A stretch of DNA of 64,000 nucleotides from Lancefieldella sp. Marseille-Q7238 (GCF_949152215.1 NZ_OX424407.1:500530-564529); one strand, 5' to 3'. Positions 43,356-53,218 are shown, counted from the stretch's first letter. Program-made: numbers and translations. Notes: a model not told the origin generated them from the sequence alone.

Positions 43356-44120
43356 ATGGCAAAAGACGAGTACATGCACCTTGTTATTGTGCGCCACGGC
43401 GAATCTGAGTGGAACAAGCTCAATCTCTTTACCGGCTGGACCGATGTTGATCTTACTGAGACCGGCCACGAGGAGGCAATCGCAGGCGGCAAGGCTCTCC
43501 ATGAGGCCGGCTACGACTTTGACGTTTGCTATACCTCCCTTCTGAAGCGCGCAATCCACACGCTCAATCATGTCCTTGACGAGCTCGACCGCAATTGGCT
43601 ACCCGTTCACAAGACCTGGCGTTTGAACGAGCGTCACTACGGCGCGCTCCAGGGCCTCAACAAGGCTGACGCTGCCGCTGAGCACGGCGAAGATCAAGTT
43701 AAGATTTGGCGCCGCTCCTTTGACGTCCAGCCCCCGGCGCTTGAGCCCGGCGATGAGCGCGACCCCCACGTACAGGAAATGTTCCGCGAGGTTCCCAAAG
43801 AAGATCTGCCTTACACCGAGTGCCTGAAAGACACTATCGCTCGCGCATGGCCGTATTTTGAGTCTGAGATTAAACCCCAGATGGAAGCTGGCAAGCGTGT
43901 CCTCATTGCTGCCCACGGCAACAGCCTGCGCGCTCTTGTGATGCAGTTTGAGCATCTTACTCCTGAGCAAATTCTTGAGGTCAACATCCCTACCGGCATT
44001 CCTTGCGCGTACACCTTCGACAAAGACTGGAACGTAGTCGACAAGCACTATATCGGCGATCCGGCAACCATCGAAGCTAAAATTAACGCCGTAGCTAACC
44101 AGGGAAAAGTTAAAAAGTAG
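43356..44120 (+). CDS. gpmA: 2,3-bisphosphoglycerate-dependent phosphoglycerate mutase
   Basis: Interconverts 3- and 2-phosphoglycerate in glycolysis. The 254-residue product shows the phosphohistidine motif VRHGESEWN, TGWTDVDLTE, the RLNERHYGALQGLNK block and the second His in AAHGNSLRAL, followed by NIPTGIP. A strong terminator follows 28 bases after the stop. Translation signal GAAGGGA lies before ATG 43356. Confidence 0.97.
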   Translation: MAKDEYMHLVIVRHGESEWNKLNLFTGWTDVDLTETGHEEAIAGGKALHEAGYDFDVCYTSLLKRAIHTLNHVLDELDRNWLPVHKTWRLNERHYGALQGLNKADAAAEHGEDQVKIWRRSFDVQPPALEPGDERDPHVQEMFREVPKEDLPYTECLKDTIARAWPYFESEIKPQMEAGKRVLIAAHGNSLRALVMQFEHLTPEQILEVNIPTGIPCAYTFDKDWNVVDKHYIGDPATIEAKINAVANQGKVKK

Positions 44121-44148
44121 TTGTTCTTCTCGGCATGTAAGATTGCAA

Positions 44149-44181
44149 CGGAGTCGTATCGTTTGATGCGACTCCGTTTTT
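44149..44181 (+). terminator. Intrinsic terminator of gpmA
   Basis: An 8-bp perfect stem (CGGAGTCG and CGACTCCG, extended by further inner pairs) is followed by five T on the plus strand, 28 bases after the gpmA stop. Confidence 0.88.
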
Positions 44182-44301
44182 GCGTTTTGTGCATCTTGTA
44201 CGTTTTGACGCAACTCGCCACCCGTGAGCCCTTTCTTAGCAGGTTTTGCAAGCAAGCGAGCAAGCGCAAACTGCCAAGCGCAAGTTGCCCTTACTCTGCC
44301 T

Positions 44302-46164
44302 TTACTCCAGCTCGCGGGAACCGGTATAGAGTTGGTAGTATTCGCCGTGTTGGGCGAGAAGTTCCTCGTGAGTGCCGCGCTCAATGATGCACCCGTGCTC
44401 AAGCACCATGATGGCGTCAGCGTTGCGCACGGTGGACAGGCGATGCGCAATTACAAAGACGGTACGTCCTGCCATAAGAGCGTCCATGCCACGCTCAATC
44501 AGCGCCTCAGTGCGAGTATCAATACTAGATGTTGCCTCGTCCAGTATGAGGACCGGCGGGTCAGCGATAGCCGCACGAGCAATAGCTAAAAGCTGGCGCT
44601 GGCCTTGAGAAAGATTGGCGCCGTCAGAGGTAAGCATAGTCTGGTACCCCTTGGGCATACGGCGAATGAACTTATCAGCGTTGGCTATCTTAGCGGCAGC
44701 CACTACCTCATCATCGCTGGCGTCGAGCTTGCCAAAGCGAATATTGTCCGCAATGGTGCCGGTAAACAGGTGCGTATCCTGGAGCACGATGCCAAGTGAG
44801 GACCGCAGCGCCGCCTTTTTGATGTCATTTACGGGAATACCGTCATAGGTGATGGCACCGCTACGCACATCATAGAAACGGTTGATTAGGTTGGTAATCG
44901 TTGTCTTGCCGGCGCCGGTAGAGCCGACAAACGCGATTTTCTGACCCGGCTTCGCAAAAAGCGAAAGATTGGCAAGAACCGTCTGGCCCTCGTCGTAACC
45001 AAAGGTCACATGGTCAAAACGAACGTCTCCGGCAAGCGGGATCTTCTCGCCATCGGGCCTTCGCCATGCCCATCGCTCATCACCCGTATCGTAGCCGCTT
45101 GTACGAACCAAGGTAACGCTACCATCATCTACCTCGGACGAGAGTTCCATAACGCCAAAGATACGCTCCGCGCCGGCAAGCGCCGTCATGAGAAAGTTGC
45201 CAAGCTGCGTGAACTGGTTGAAAGGCATAGCGGCTTGTCGAACAAAGACCAGATACGAGGCGAGGCTTGCCACATCGGCGTAACCATTGACGGCAAGAAC
45301 AGCGCCCACAACGGTAACCACGGCATAATTGATGTACGTCAATGACACTGTAATGGGAACCATAGTTGCCACATACATCTGGGCGCTGGTGCCAGCAGCT
45401 CGAAGCTCTTCATTACGCTTCTGGAATTTCTTGAGATTTTCAGCCTCGTGATTGAATACCTTTACCACTTTCAGCCCCGAGATGCTTTCTTCAGAGTACC
45501 CGTTAAGCGCCGCGAGCGATGTTTGCTGCCTGGCATAATACGCTGCCGAACGTCCGCTTGAATAGCGCGCATACCAAGCAATCAGCACGTCAAAGGCCAC
45601 GGTAATGATAGTGAGGCGCCAATTCAAAACAAACAGCAGGACAAGCGTGCCAACCATCTGGATAGATGCCAAAACGAGATTGGCAAAGCTGTTATTGAGC
45701 GCCTCGGAAATAGTGTCGACATCGTTGGTAAAGTAACTCATGATGTCGCCGCGAGTCTGTCCATCAAAGAATTTCAGGGGCAAGGTCAGAATATGCTCAA
45801 AAAGGTCGCGGCGAATGTCAAATACGATTGTCTGGGCTGCTCGAACCATAACCTGCGTATAGCCTACGCTGGCAAGAGAGCCCAGCAGATAGACGACCGC
45901 CGTAAAAATCACCAGATGCGTAAAGCCGGAAACATCGCCTGTTCCTACCGCGGTGACGACCGGTTTGATCATATAGGTACCGAGAAGCGCGGCAAGGCCG
46001 CTCACGGTCACAAGAAACGCCACCAGAAGCAGGCGTTTCTTCGCATGGTCAAGATACGTTATAAAGCGGCGCAGCGTGTGGCCGACATCTTGAGGACGGG
46101 CAACCGCTCCGCGAGAAGCTGCGACTCCGCCTCCCTGAGCAGTTGAACCTCCGCGGTTAGCCAT
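44302..46164 (-). CDS. ABC exporter half-transporter, consensus ATPase site
   Basis: Fusion of six membrane segments and an ATPase domain (620 residues), type IV exporter fold, as in multidrug or lipid exporters. Nucleotide motifs: Walker A GSTGAGKTT, signature NLSQGQRQL, Walker B VLILDEATSSID with the catalytic Glu, and switch His in VIAHRLS. It overlaps the upstream half-transporter gene by 8 bases, so the two probably make a heterodimer. Last gene of the aspS-ABC-ABC unit. Substrate unknown. Confidence 0.92.
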   Translation of the reverse strand: MANRGGSTAQGGGVAASRGAVARPQDVGHTLRRFITYLDHAKKRLLLVAFLVTVSGLAALLGTYMIKPVVTAVGTGDVSGFTHLVIFTAVVYLLGSLASVGYTQVMVRAAQTIVFDIRRDLFEHILTLPLKFFDGQTRGDIMSYFTNDVDTISEALNNSFANLVLASIQMVGTLVLLFVLNWRLTIITVAFDVLIAWYARYSSGRSAAYYARQQTSLAALNGYSEESISGLKVVKVFNHEAENLKKFQKRNEELRAAGTSAQMYVATMVPITVSLTYINYAVVTVVGAVLAVNGYADVASLASYLVFVRQAAMPFNQFTQLGNFLMTALAGAERIFGVMELSSEVDDGSVTLVRTSGYDTGDERWAWRRPDGEKIPLAGDVRFDHVTFGYDEGQTVLANLSLFAKPGQKIAFVGSTGAGKTTITNLINRFYDVRSGAITYDGIPVNDIKKAALRSSLGIVLQDTHLFTGTIADNIRFGKLDASDDEVVAAAKIANADKFIRRMPKGYQTMLTSDGANLSQGQRQLLAIARAAIADPPVLILDEATSSIDTRTEALIERGMDALMAGRTVFVIAHRLSTVRNADAIMVLEHGCIIERGTHEELLAQHGEYYQLYTGSRELE

Positions 46165-48007
46165 GGCGCACCTCCCCCTTCACCGCAGCAGTCTCCTGCG
46201 CATCAGAGCTGTGCAGCTGCGACTCGTACAACTCCCTGTAGATAGGGCTTGCGGCGAGAAGTTCCTCATGCGTTCCTGTCATATGAACGCGACCGTTATC
46301 GAGAACGACAATCTGGTCCGCCTCCATAACGGAGTTCACGCGCTGAGCGATAATGATCTTCGTCGTCCCCTTAAGACGCGCGAGACCGCTTCTGATTTTG
46401 GCGTCAGTCGCCATGTCAACGGCGCTTGTTGAGTCGTCACAAACAATAATCTTGGGGTGTTTCAAAAGCGCTCGTGCAATACACAGGCGCTGCTTTTGAC
46501 CACCGGAAACGTTCACGCCACCTTGACCCAAATCACCATCAAGGCCGCCAATACGATCGAGAAACTCATCCACACAGGCAATTCTACAAGCTTCAAGCAG
46601 CTCTTCGTCAGTTGCCTGAGAATCACCCCACTGCAGATTGTCACGAACGGTTCCTGAGAACAGAACGTTTTTCTGGAGCACCACGGCCACAGCATCACGG
46701 AGAGCAGCCAGATCATAGGCGCGGACATCATGGCCGCCAACCTCAACCACGCCCGTCGTCGCGTCGTAGAGGCGCGCAATCAACTGTACCAGCGTAGTCT
46801 TGCCCGAACCGGTTCCGCCAAGGATTCCAACGGTAGACCCGGCTGCAAAAGAAAGCGTAACGTCTTCGAGAACGTCTTCTTCAGCATCAAGGCTGTACTT
46901 GAAAGAAACGTCTCTAAACGCAACTGCGCCATCTGAAACCTCAGTCAAACCGTCTTGTGGCGACTGAATGACAGGTACCTCTAAAAGTATCTCGCCAATA
47001 CGATGCACGCTGGTAATGGCGCGAGCGGTAAGTAGAAAAATGCCGGAAATCATCATGAGCGAGTTCATAATAAGCAGGACATAGCTCATGAAACCAGTAA
47101 GCTCTCCAACGCCAAGCGTACCTGCCATAATCATCTGACCGCCAAAAAGCAGGATGGCAACGTTTGCCACATACATGGCCGTCTGAAATGCCGGAACATT
47201 CATAACCGATGTACCAAATGTGCGCGTTGCCGTTTGAGCGTAAGCGCCGTTAACAGCGGCAAATCGATCAGACACAAAGCCTTCGCGCACATACGCCTTA
47301 ATCGCGCGGATAGCGGCGAAGTCCTCCTGAAGCGCCTCGTTGATTTTATCCATGGAGCCTTGGAGCGCCTGGTAGAGCGGACTCACGCGGGTCACAATAA
47401 AGACGAGGCAAAGCGCCAGAAAAGGCAGGACAGTAAAGTAAACGAAAGCCAGCTCAGGGCTCATTAAAAACGCCAAAAGGACGCCCATGACCAGCATGAT
47501 AGGTCCGCGCATAAACGGACGCGTACCCATAGCGACAGCGTTTTGAATAACCGTAATATCGGAGGTCAGACGAGTCACCAGAGAAGACGTATCGAACCGG
47601 TCAAGGTTTGCAAAAGCGAAGCCTTGCATGCGGGCAAACTCATCCTCACGAAGGCGCGCACCAAGCCCCATGGCGGCACGAGCCGAGAAGCGCGCGTAAC
47701 CAATGCCTGCTCCCATGGCGAGAAGCGCGAAAGCAACCATGGCAATACCGTTTACCAGCACCGTTTGCAAATTGGCCCGCATGATACCGTCATCAACGAT
47801 ACGCGCCATCAAAAATGGAATGAAAATCTCCAGCACGGACTCCGCAAACACGCAGAGTCCTGACTTGATAAAGTCGCTGCGATACGCGCCCAGATGTGAA
47901 ACGAGCACTTTGATGTCGGAAAGCGCCGTAGCGTTTCCAGAAGCCGCAACGACATTGTTCTTCTCGCTAGATGAAATGGTTGCCGTATAAGAAACGTCTT
48001 CAGACAC
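46157..48007 (-). CDS. ABC exporter half-transporter, degenerate ATPase site
   Basis: 616 residues with the same membrane-plus-ATPase fusion. Walker A GGTGSGKTT and signature NVSGGQKQR are intact. Walker B reads IIVCDDSTSAVD with Asp in place of the catalytic Glu, and the switch reads IIAQRVNS with Gln for His. This is the pattern of the non-catalytic partner in TM287/288-like heterodimers. Starts with GTG at 48007 (GGGGAGAC upstream), 11 bases after aspS. Confidence 0.92.
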   Translation of the reverse strand: MSEDVSYTATISSSEKNNVVAASGNATALSDIKVLVSHLGAYRSDFIKSGLCVFAESVLEIFIPFLMARIVDDGIMRANLQTVLVNGIAMVAFALLAMGAGIGYARFSARAAMGLGARLREDEFARMQGFAFANLDRFDTSSLVTRLTSDITVIQNAVAMGTRPFMRGPIMLVMGVLLAFLMSPELAFVYFTVLPFLALCLVFIVTRVSPLYQALQGSMDKINEALQEDFAAIRAIKAYVREGFVSDRFAAVNGAYAQTATRTFGTSVMNVPAFQTAMYVANVAILLFGGQMIMAGTLGVGELTGFMSYVLLIMNSLMMISGIFLLTARAITSVHRIGEILLEVPVIQSPQDGLTEVSDGAVAFRDVSFKYSLDAEEDVLEDVTLSFAAGSTVGILGGTGSGKTTLVQLIARLYDATTGVVEVGGHDVRAYDLAALRDAVAVVLQKNVLFSGTVRDNLQWGDSQATDEELLEACRIACVDEFLDRIGGLDGDLGQGGVNVSGGQKQRLCIARALLKHPKIIVCDDSTSAVDMATDAKIRSGLARLKGTTKIIIAQRVNSVMEADQIVVLDNGRVHMTGTHEELLAASPIYRELYESQLHSSDAQETAAVKGEVRHG

Positions 48008-48018
48008 AACAGTCTCCC

Positions 48019-49905
48019 CTACAACGTGCGGAGAGACACCTCCTTCAGCTGATCGTCAGTCACCGGCGACGGCGCGGCGGACATGAGATCCGAGCCGGAG
48101 GTCGTCTTAGGAAATGCCATGACGTCACGGATGGAATCGGCACCCGCCAGCAGCATACACACACGGTCGAGACCGAGCGCGAAGCCGCCCATAGGAGGCG
48201 CGCCGTAGGTCAGCGCTTCCATCAAAAAGCCAAACTGAGCCTCAGCGCGCTCCCTGGTAAAGCCAAGTTTCTCAAGAATACGAAGCTGCAAGTCTGCATT
48301 GTGAATACGCATGCCACCGCCGCCGGCTTCAAAGCCGTCCATAACAAAGTCGTAGGTATGAGAACCGATAGACAAAGGATCTGTATCCAGAAGGTCAATC
48401 TGGTTTTCATTCGGCTGTGTAAAGGGCATATGTTCGGAGGCGTAGCTTTGCGTTTCCTCGTCCCAATGGAAGAGCGGGAAATTAACTACCCAGAGAAAAT
48501 CATGACCTTCGCGAGGAATCTCCAGCACGCGCGCCATGTGCAAGCGCATGCCACCCAAAATCTCATCCGTCTCAAGTCGAGCGCCAACCGCAAAGAGGAT
48601 AAGGTCACCCGGCTGCACCTTCATCTCTAAACGCAAAGCGTCAAGCTCTTCTGACGAGAAGAACTTGGCAATGGGGCCACCCACGCTGCCGTCTTCCTTG
48701 TACGCAATCCATGCGAGGCCTTTAGCGCCAAAGGTAGCGGCGATGTCGCTAAGCCTATCAATTTGCGAACGGGGCCAACTACCGGCGCCACGCGCGTTGA
48801 TAGCCTTTACATAGCTGCCTTCGGCAGACGCGGCGCTGCTGAAGAGCTTGAAACCGGAATTCTTAAAAATCTCGGACACATCGTGAAGCTCCATTCCAAA
48901 CCGTGTATCGGGCTTGTCGGTGCCGTAGGTATCCAACGCGTCCCAATACTGCATGCGGCGCAGCGGAGTCTGCATGCGAATACCCATCTTTTCAAAAGCA
49001 TCAGAGAGGATATCCTCAAGCTCAGACATCACGTCGTCCTGGGTGACAAAGGACATCTCCATATCAACCTGGGTAAATTCAGGCTGACGATCCGCACGGA
49101 GGTCCTCATCGCGGAAGCACTTGGCAATCTGGTAATAACGCTCCACGCCGCCAATCATCAGAAGCTGCTTTAAGAGCTGCGGAGATTGCGGAAGTGCGTA
49201 GAAGCTGCCTCCCTGCATGCGGGAGGGTACCAGAAAGTCTCGCGCACCTTCAGGCGTCGACTTAAACAGCGCGGGAGTTTCTACCTCGGTGAAGTCACGT
49301 TTGTGGAAGGCCTCACGGAGCGCGAAGGCAAAATCCGAACGCAGACGAAGGTTACGCGCCATGTACGGTCTGCGCAGGTCAACGTAGCGATACTTGAGGC
49401 GCAGGTCCTCGTTCACGTCAACATGATTTTCAATTTGAAACGGCGGGGTCTGAGCGGTATTCAGCACCTCAATCTCAGATGCCAAAACCTCAATTTCACC
49501 GGTTGCCAGCAATTCATTAGTCTGCCCCTCGGAGCGATGCTGAACCACGCCTTTGATAAGAACAGGCCACTCAGGGCGGATGCCCTCAGCCGTCTTAAAC
49601 GCCGCGGGCGCTACGTCAGGATCAAAAAGCACCTGCGTCAGTCCTTCACGATCGCGAAGGTCGACAAAAACGAGACCGCCGAAGTCACGGCGCCGCCAAA
49701 CCCATCCGGTCAGCGTAACAACTTCGCCGATATTCTCGGCACGCAACTCACCGCAGGTGTGCGTATGCATGCTGTGCTGATCTACAGCGCTATGCTGTTC
49801 AGCGGCGATGTGCCGACCAACGGCGCCATGTTGCTCGGCGGCGTCATGCGAAATTGTATCTGTCTGGAGTGTTGAAAAAGCGTCGCTTGAGTTGGATATA
49901 GCCAC
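48019..49905 (-). CDS. aspS: Aspartate--tRNA ligase
   Basis: Charges tRNA-Asp. The class II core has motif 1 region, FRDEDLRADRQPEFTQ (motif 2) and GLDRVCMLLAG (motif 3), after an N-terminal OB domain (VVTLTGWVWRRRDFGG). The bacterial insertion (GAD) domain is present. I choose GTG 49905, because AAAGGA lies 6 bases upstream; this gives 628 residues. The usual start MHTHTCGELR is then preceded by 45 extra residues rich in Ala, Gln and His (AEQHGAVGRH, AEQHSAVDQH). A later start at 49770 would remove this but has no ribosome site. Confidence 0.95.
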   Translation of the reverse strand: MAISNSSDAFSTLQTDTISHDAAEQHGAVGRHIAAEQHSAVDQHSMHTHTCGELRAENIGEVVTLTGWVWRRRDFGGLVFVDLRDREGLTQVLFDPDVAPAAFKTAEGIRPEWPVLIKGVVQHRSEGQTNELLATGEIEVLASEIEVLNTAQTPPFQIENHVDVNEDLRLKYRYVDLRRPYMARNLRLRSDFAFALREAFHKRDFTEVETPALFKSTPEGARDFLVPSRMQGGSFYALPQSPQLLKQLLMIGGVERYYQIAKCFRDEDLRADRQPEFTQVDMEMSFVTQDDVMSELEDILSDAFEKMGIRMQTPLRRMQYWDALDTYGTDKPDTRFGMELHDVSEIFKNSGFKLFSSAASAEGSYVKAINARGAGSWPRSQIDRLSDIAATFGAKGLAWIAYKEDGSVGGPIAKFFSSEELDALRLEMKVQPGDLILFAVGARLETDEILGGMRLHMARVLEIPREGHDFLWVVNFPLFHWDEETQSYASEHMPFTQPNENQIDLLDTDPLSIGSHTYDFVMDGFEAGGGGMRIHNADLQLRILEKLGFTRERAEAQFGFLMEALTYGAPPMGGFALGLDRVCMLLAGADSIRDVMAFPKTTSGSDLMSAAPSPVTDDQLKEVSLRTL

Positions 49906-50131
49906 TAAAAATCCTTTCGTCTCTCTGCCCTGTGTCAAATCGGGCAGTGCTCAGCAGACGGCAAACGTGCGTAGACGGCGCACCCTTACACTGGTTTGAC
50001 ATTGTACTCCGCAGAGGTGACTTTCGAGTGGGTAACTACTATATTGGTAACGGTTTCACGCAATTGTTACGTTGACGCATCGCCGCGGCTCAGGCTTTTT
50101 CTTCCACGGCGAGAAGAGCGAGGTTTTGGCT

Positions 50132-50791
50132 ATGCCCTATAAAGCTGCAGTATTTGATCTTGACGGAACGCTTCTAAACACAATCACCGATCTTGCCTGG
50201 GCAACTAATTATGCTCTCAAGCACTACCATATGCCTACCTATACCGTTGAAGACGTCAAGCACATGGTAGGCAATGGCGTCGCAAAGCTCATTCGCGATG
50301 CCGTACCTGCGAACACTTCGGAAGAGCTTTATCAGAAAGTCCTCGCGACGTTTAAGGAGCATTATGCTGACCATAGCCTCGACACCACCGCTCCCTATCC
50401 CGGCGTTACTGAAGCTGTAGACCAACTGCGCGCCGCAGGCGTAAAGTGCGCCGTTGTTTCCAACAAACCCGATTTTGCCATCGCGGATCTTATGAACCAC
50501 TTCTTCCCAAACAAATTTGACTTCGCCTTGGGCCAGCGCGACGATCTCAAGCGAAAACCGGACGCGGAACCGGTTCTCTTTGCACTCAAGCAGATTGGAG
50601 TTTCCCCAAACGATGCCGTCTACATCGGAGACTCAGAGGTTGATGTCGCAACCGCACGCAACAGTGGCATGCCGTGCATTAGCGTCACCTGGGGATTTAG
50701 GGATAAAGAGGTTCTTCTCGCCGCAGGAGCAACCGCATGCGCAGACACTGCCGACGAGATGACCGCTCTGATTCTCGGACATGAAGTGTAA
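50132..50791 (+). CDS. gph: HAD-family phosphatase, phosphoglycolate phosphatase-like
   Basis: A 219-residue HAD hydrolase. Motif I is FDLDGTLLNT, motif II VVSNKPD, motif III with Lys in LKRKPDAEP and motif IV YIGDSEVD. The cap domain (residues 20-80) places it with phosphoglycolate phosphatase and related sugar phosphatases (subfamily IA). Start at ATG 50132 preceded by GAGG; the open frame begins at 50072. The true substrate may differ. Confidence 0.85.
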   Translation: MPYKAAVFDLDGTLLNTITDLAWATNYALKHYHMPTYTVEDVKHMVGNGVAKLIRDAVPANTSEELYQKVLATFKEHYADHSLDTTAPYPGVTEAVDQLRAAGVKCAVVSNKPDFAIADLMNHFFPNKFDFALGQRDDLKRKPDAEPVLFALKQIGVSPNDAVYIGDSEVDVATARNSGMPCISVTWGFRDKEVLLAAGATACADTADEMTALILGHEV

Positions 50792-50957
50792 GCCGCAAGC
50801 CGCACGCTCGCTGCGCAGATAGTACGCCTACCGTGCAAAAGCGTACGTTTGACCGATGAATCAAAAACGTTTGAATAGTGAAGCCTGGTAGGCGGTATAT
50901 TCAGTAAAAGTGCGTCCCACAAGATGGTTTTGCCATCTACGGAGAAAGGATAGCATC

Positions 50958-51263
50958 ATGGGCAAGAAAAGTTCTGAGGCACTTGAAATCTCTTACGAGA
51001 ACCTGGCCGACTACCTGCATAATCATCATTCGGTATATATGAAGGTCGGCAACCAGGTATACTATCTCACAGACGTTAATTTTGAAGCATGGCGCGCGCA
51101 AGACACCAGCATTCGTAATTCCAAGAACCATTTCGTTGATTGTTCTGAACTTGTCCCTACCGTTGACGAGTTCCTCAGTCTTCCTTTCATTAACGGAAAA
51201 ACTATCCAGGACGTATTTTCACATGCGACCTTCTATGAGTCCGTTAAAGATACGAAGGACTAA
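50958..51263 (+). CDS. Conserved-looking small protein of unknown function
   Basis: Not recognised. A 101-residue soluble acidic protein with an aromatic-rich N-terminal half (ENLADYLHNHHSVYMKVGNQ and VYYLTDVNFEAWRAQD). It has no membrane segment, signal or repeated motif. A good ribosome site (GGAGAAAGG) and its own terminator at 51307 support a real, separately expressed gene. Neighbours are gph (plus) and a hydrogenase gene (convergent). Confidence 0.7.
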   Translation: MGKKSSEALEISYENLADYLHNHHSVYMKVGNQVYYLTDVNFEAWRAQDTSIRNSKNHFVDCSELVPTVDEFLSLPFINGKTIQDVFSHATFYESVKDTKD

Positions 51264-51306
51264 CCCTATTTTTTTCTTCATGCTCGTAACTTAATCGGAA
51301 ACCCTG

Positions 51307-51361
51307 ACTTCGGCTTTGATTGTTTCGCGCAACCGCGTCTGAATCTCAGCCGAAGTTTTTT
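51307..51361 (+). terminator. Terminator of the small unknown gene
   Basis: ACTTCGGCT (51307-51315) pairs with AGCCGAAGT (51348-51356) and six T follow. The loop is long (32 bases) but has some inner pairing (GCGCAACCGCG region). It lies 44 bases after the stop at 51263. Confidence 0.7.
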
Positions 51362-51486
51362 GTGTCATTTTCCGCCATCGCCGAGCAGTGCCAAACTCAT
51401 GTTTTTCTCGGCGCAAGCACCGCAGTCTGAAACCAGCCACTTTGCAGAATCAGTCACTTTGCAGAGTCAACACTTTTCAAAGTCGC

Positions 51487-53085
51487 TTACTTTGTTTTAG
51501 GTTTCTGTACCTCTCTGACCTCAGCGATTTCAACCTCAGGAGAAACGGAGCCTGCAAGCTCGGGAATGAGCGGGTTGTACTCGTTTTTGGTGGCAACATC
51601 TAAAGCCGCCGTCTTCGCGTAGCGCTTTACCGCAGCAGAAGCTCGATTGATAGCGGAAAGCGTGCCGGCACCGGCAACGCAGCCTCCCGGGCACGCCATG
51701 CCCTCCAGCAAATATCCCGGATACTTGCCTTTAACGGCGTCTTTCATCATCGATCGGCAGTTATCGAGGCCTTCCGCCGCCATAACATGGACCTCAAGAT
51801 CGGGATGTTTGTCGTGAATGGCGTTGACTACGGCCGTAGCGACGCCACCAGAAACAGCAAACCCTCGGCCGTCCCGTGATGACGCTGCAAAATCGCTCTT
51901 ATCGTCAGCAAGTGACTCGAACTTGATATCCTTTGCCTCCATCATGCCGGCAAGCTCTTCAAAGGTCAGAACAAAATCGACCTCGGATTTAACGGAACGA
52001 CGCATGGCTTCCAACTTCTTGGCAGAACACGGTCCTACAAAGACAATCTTCGCTTTGGGGTGCTGTTTGCGTATCAGACGCGCCGACAAAACCATGGGCG
52101 TCAGCGCCATCGAAATGGCGTCCGCATTATCGGGAAATTCCATCTTTGCCATGACTGACCAGGACGGACAGCAGCTTGTACCCATAAACGGAAGTTTCTC
52201 AGGCACCTCATCTAAAAAGTCTTCGGCTTCCTGCACTGTACACATGTCAGCACCGGTTGCAACCTCTTCAAGACCAGCAAAGCCAAGCTGCTTGAACGCC
52301 TCGCGGAGCTTACCGACACTGCCTTTGCCAAACTGACCGACAAATGAAGGCGCGACTGTCGCGATGACCTCGTTTCCCTGGTTGATAGCGGTAATAACCT
52401 GAAAGATCTGGCTCTTGTCGGCAATGGCGCCGAAGGGGCAGTTGACCAGACATTGTCCGCAGGAAACGCACTTCTCGTAATCAATGTCTGCGCGGCCGTA
52501 CTCATCGGAGCCAATAGCATGCATGCCGCACGCCTCGGCGCAGGGACGCAGGTGGTGCAAGATAGCATGATACGGACAGACCTTCTCGCACATACCGCAC
52601 TTGATGCACTTTTCCTGATCGATAAAGGCTTTTTTGTCGACAAAGCTGATGGCGCCCTTGGGACAGATTTCGCGGCACGGGTGCGCAAGGCAACCCTGAC
52701 AGGCGTTTGACACGCGAAACACATTATCTTCGCAGGCATTGCAGGCGAATTTGATGATATTGATGAGCGGGGGCTGGTAGTACACCTCAGGAATAGCGGC
52801 TTTTTCAATGCCTTCGGAGAGGTGCTCGGGATGGTCGACACCCTGCATCGGCATACCCATAGTCATGCGCACGCGCTCTCCGGCCACCGCGCGCTCCAAA
52901 AACACGCTTTCGCGATAGGTTGCAATTTCTCCCGGAACGATAGCATACGGGAGATTTTCCATCTTGTGAGCTACGTCCTCAAGGGGCTTCTCGCCACTTT
53001 CATAGGCAAGTTTGGAAACCTCTCGAAACACCTTACGGCGAATCTCCGTAAGATTAGTGTACACACCACGCATAGTACCTGGCAT
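51487..53085 (-). CDS. Monomeric [FeFe] hydrogenase, group B type
   Basis: 532 residues. H-cluster motifs: L1 TSCCPSW (303-309), L2 GPCSAK (351-356) and L3 EGMACPGGC...G (461-474). L2 beginning GPC instead of MPC points to group B. Ahead of them are several Cys clusters for [4Fe-4S] centres (Cys129-141, 160-170, 206-216 as CxxCxxCxxxC) and further Cys at 115-118 and 182-186. Probably disposes of ferredoxin electrons as hydrogen, or acts as a sensor. No maturation genes are seen in this window. Start at ATG 53085 (GAGGGGGAT upstream). Confidence 0.9.
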   Translation of the reverse strand: MPGTMRGVYTNLTEIRRKVFREVSKLAYESGEKPLEDVAHKMENLPYAIVPGEIATYRESVFLERAVAGERVRMTMGMPMQGVDHPEHLSEGIEKAAIPEVYYQPPLINIIKFACNACEDNVFRVSNACQGCLAHPCREICPKGAISFVDKKAFIDQEKCIKCGMCEKVCPYHAILHHLRPCAEACGMHAIGSDEYGRADIDYEKCVSCGQCLVNCPFGAIADKSQIFQVITAINQGNEVIATVAPSFVGQFGKGSVGKLREAFKQLGFAGLEEVATGADMCTVQEAEDFLDEVPEKLPFMGTSCCPSWSVMAKMEFPDNADAISMALTPMVLSARLIRKQHPKAKIVFVGPCSAKKLEAMRRSVKSEVDFVLTFEELAGMMEAKDIKFESLADDKSDFAASSRDGRGFAVSGGVATAVVNAIHDKHPDLEVHVMAAEGLDNCRSMMKDAVKGKYPGYLLEGMACPGGCVAGAGTLSAINRASAAVKRYAKTAALDVATKNEYNPLIPELAGSVSPEVEIAEVREVQKPKTK

Positions 53086-53218
53086 GAAATCCCCCTCGCT
53101 TTGTCTCGGCGGCGCATCCCTCATACGCTGCCGACAGAAATCGTCTACCTGCCTGTACGCGCGTCAACAATCATCACACGCGCAACGATTTCACCTTATG
53201 GTTTAGTATGACCGACTT

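Noticed and set aside
43599-44450. Minus-strand frame of 283 codons opposite gpmA
   Set aside because: It runs across the gpmA terminator and into the ABC exporter gene; composition is that of an antisense frame.
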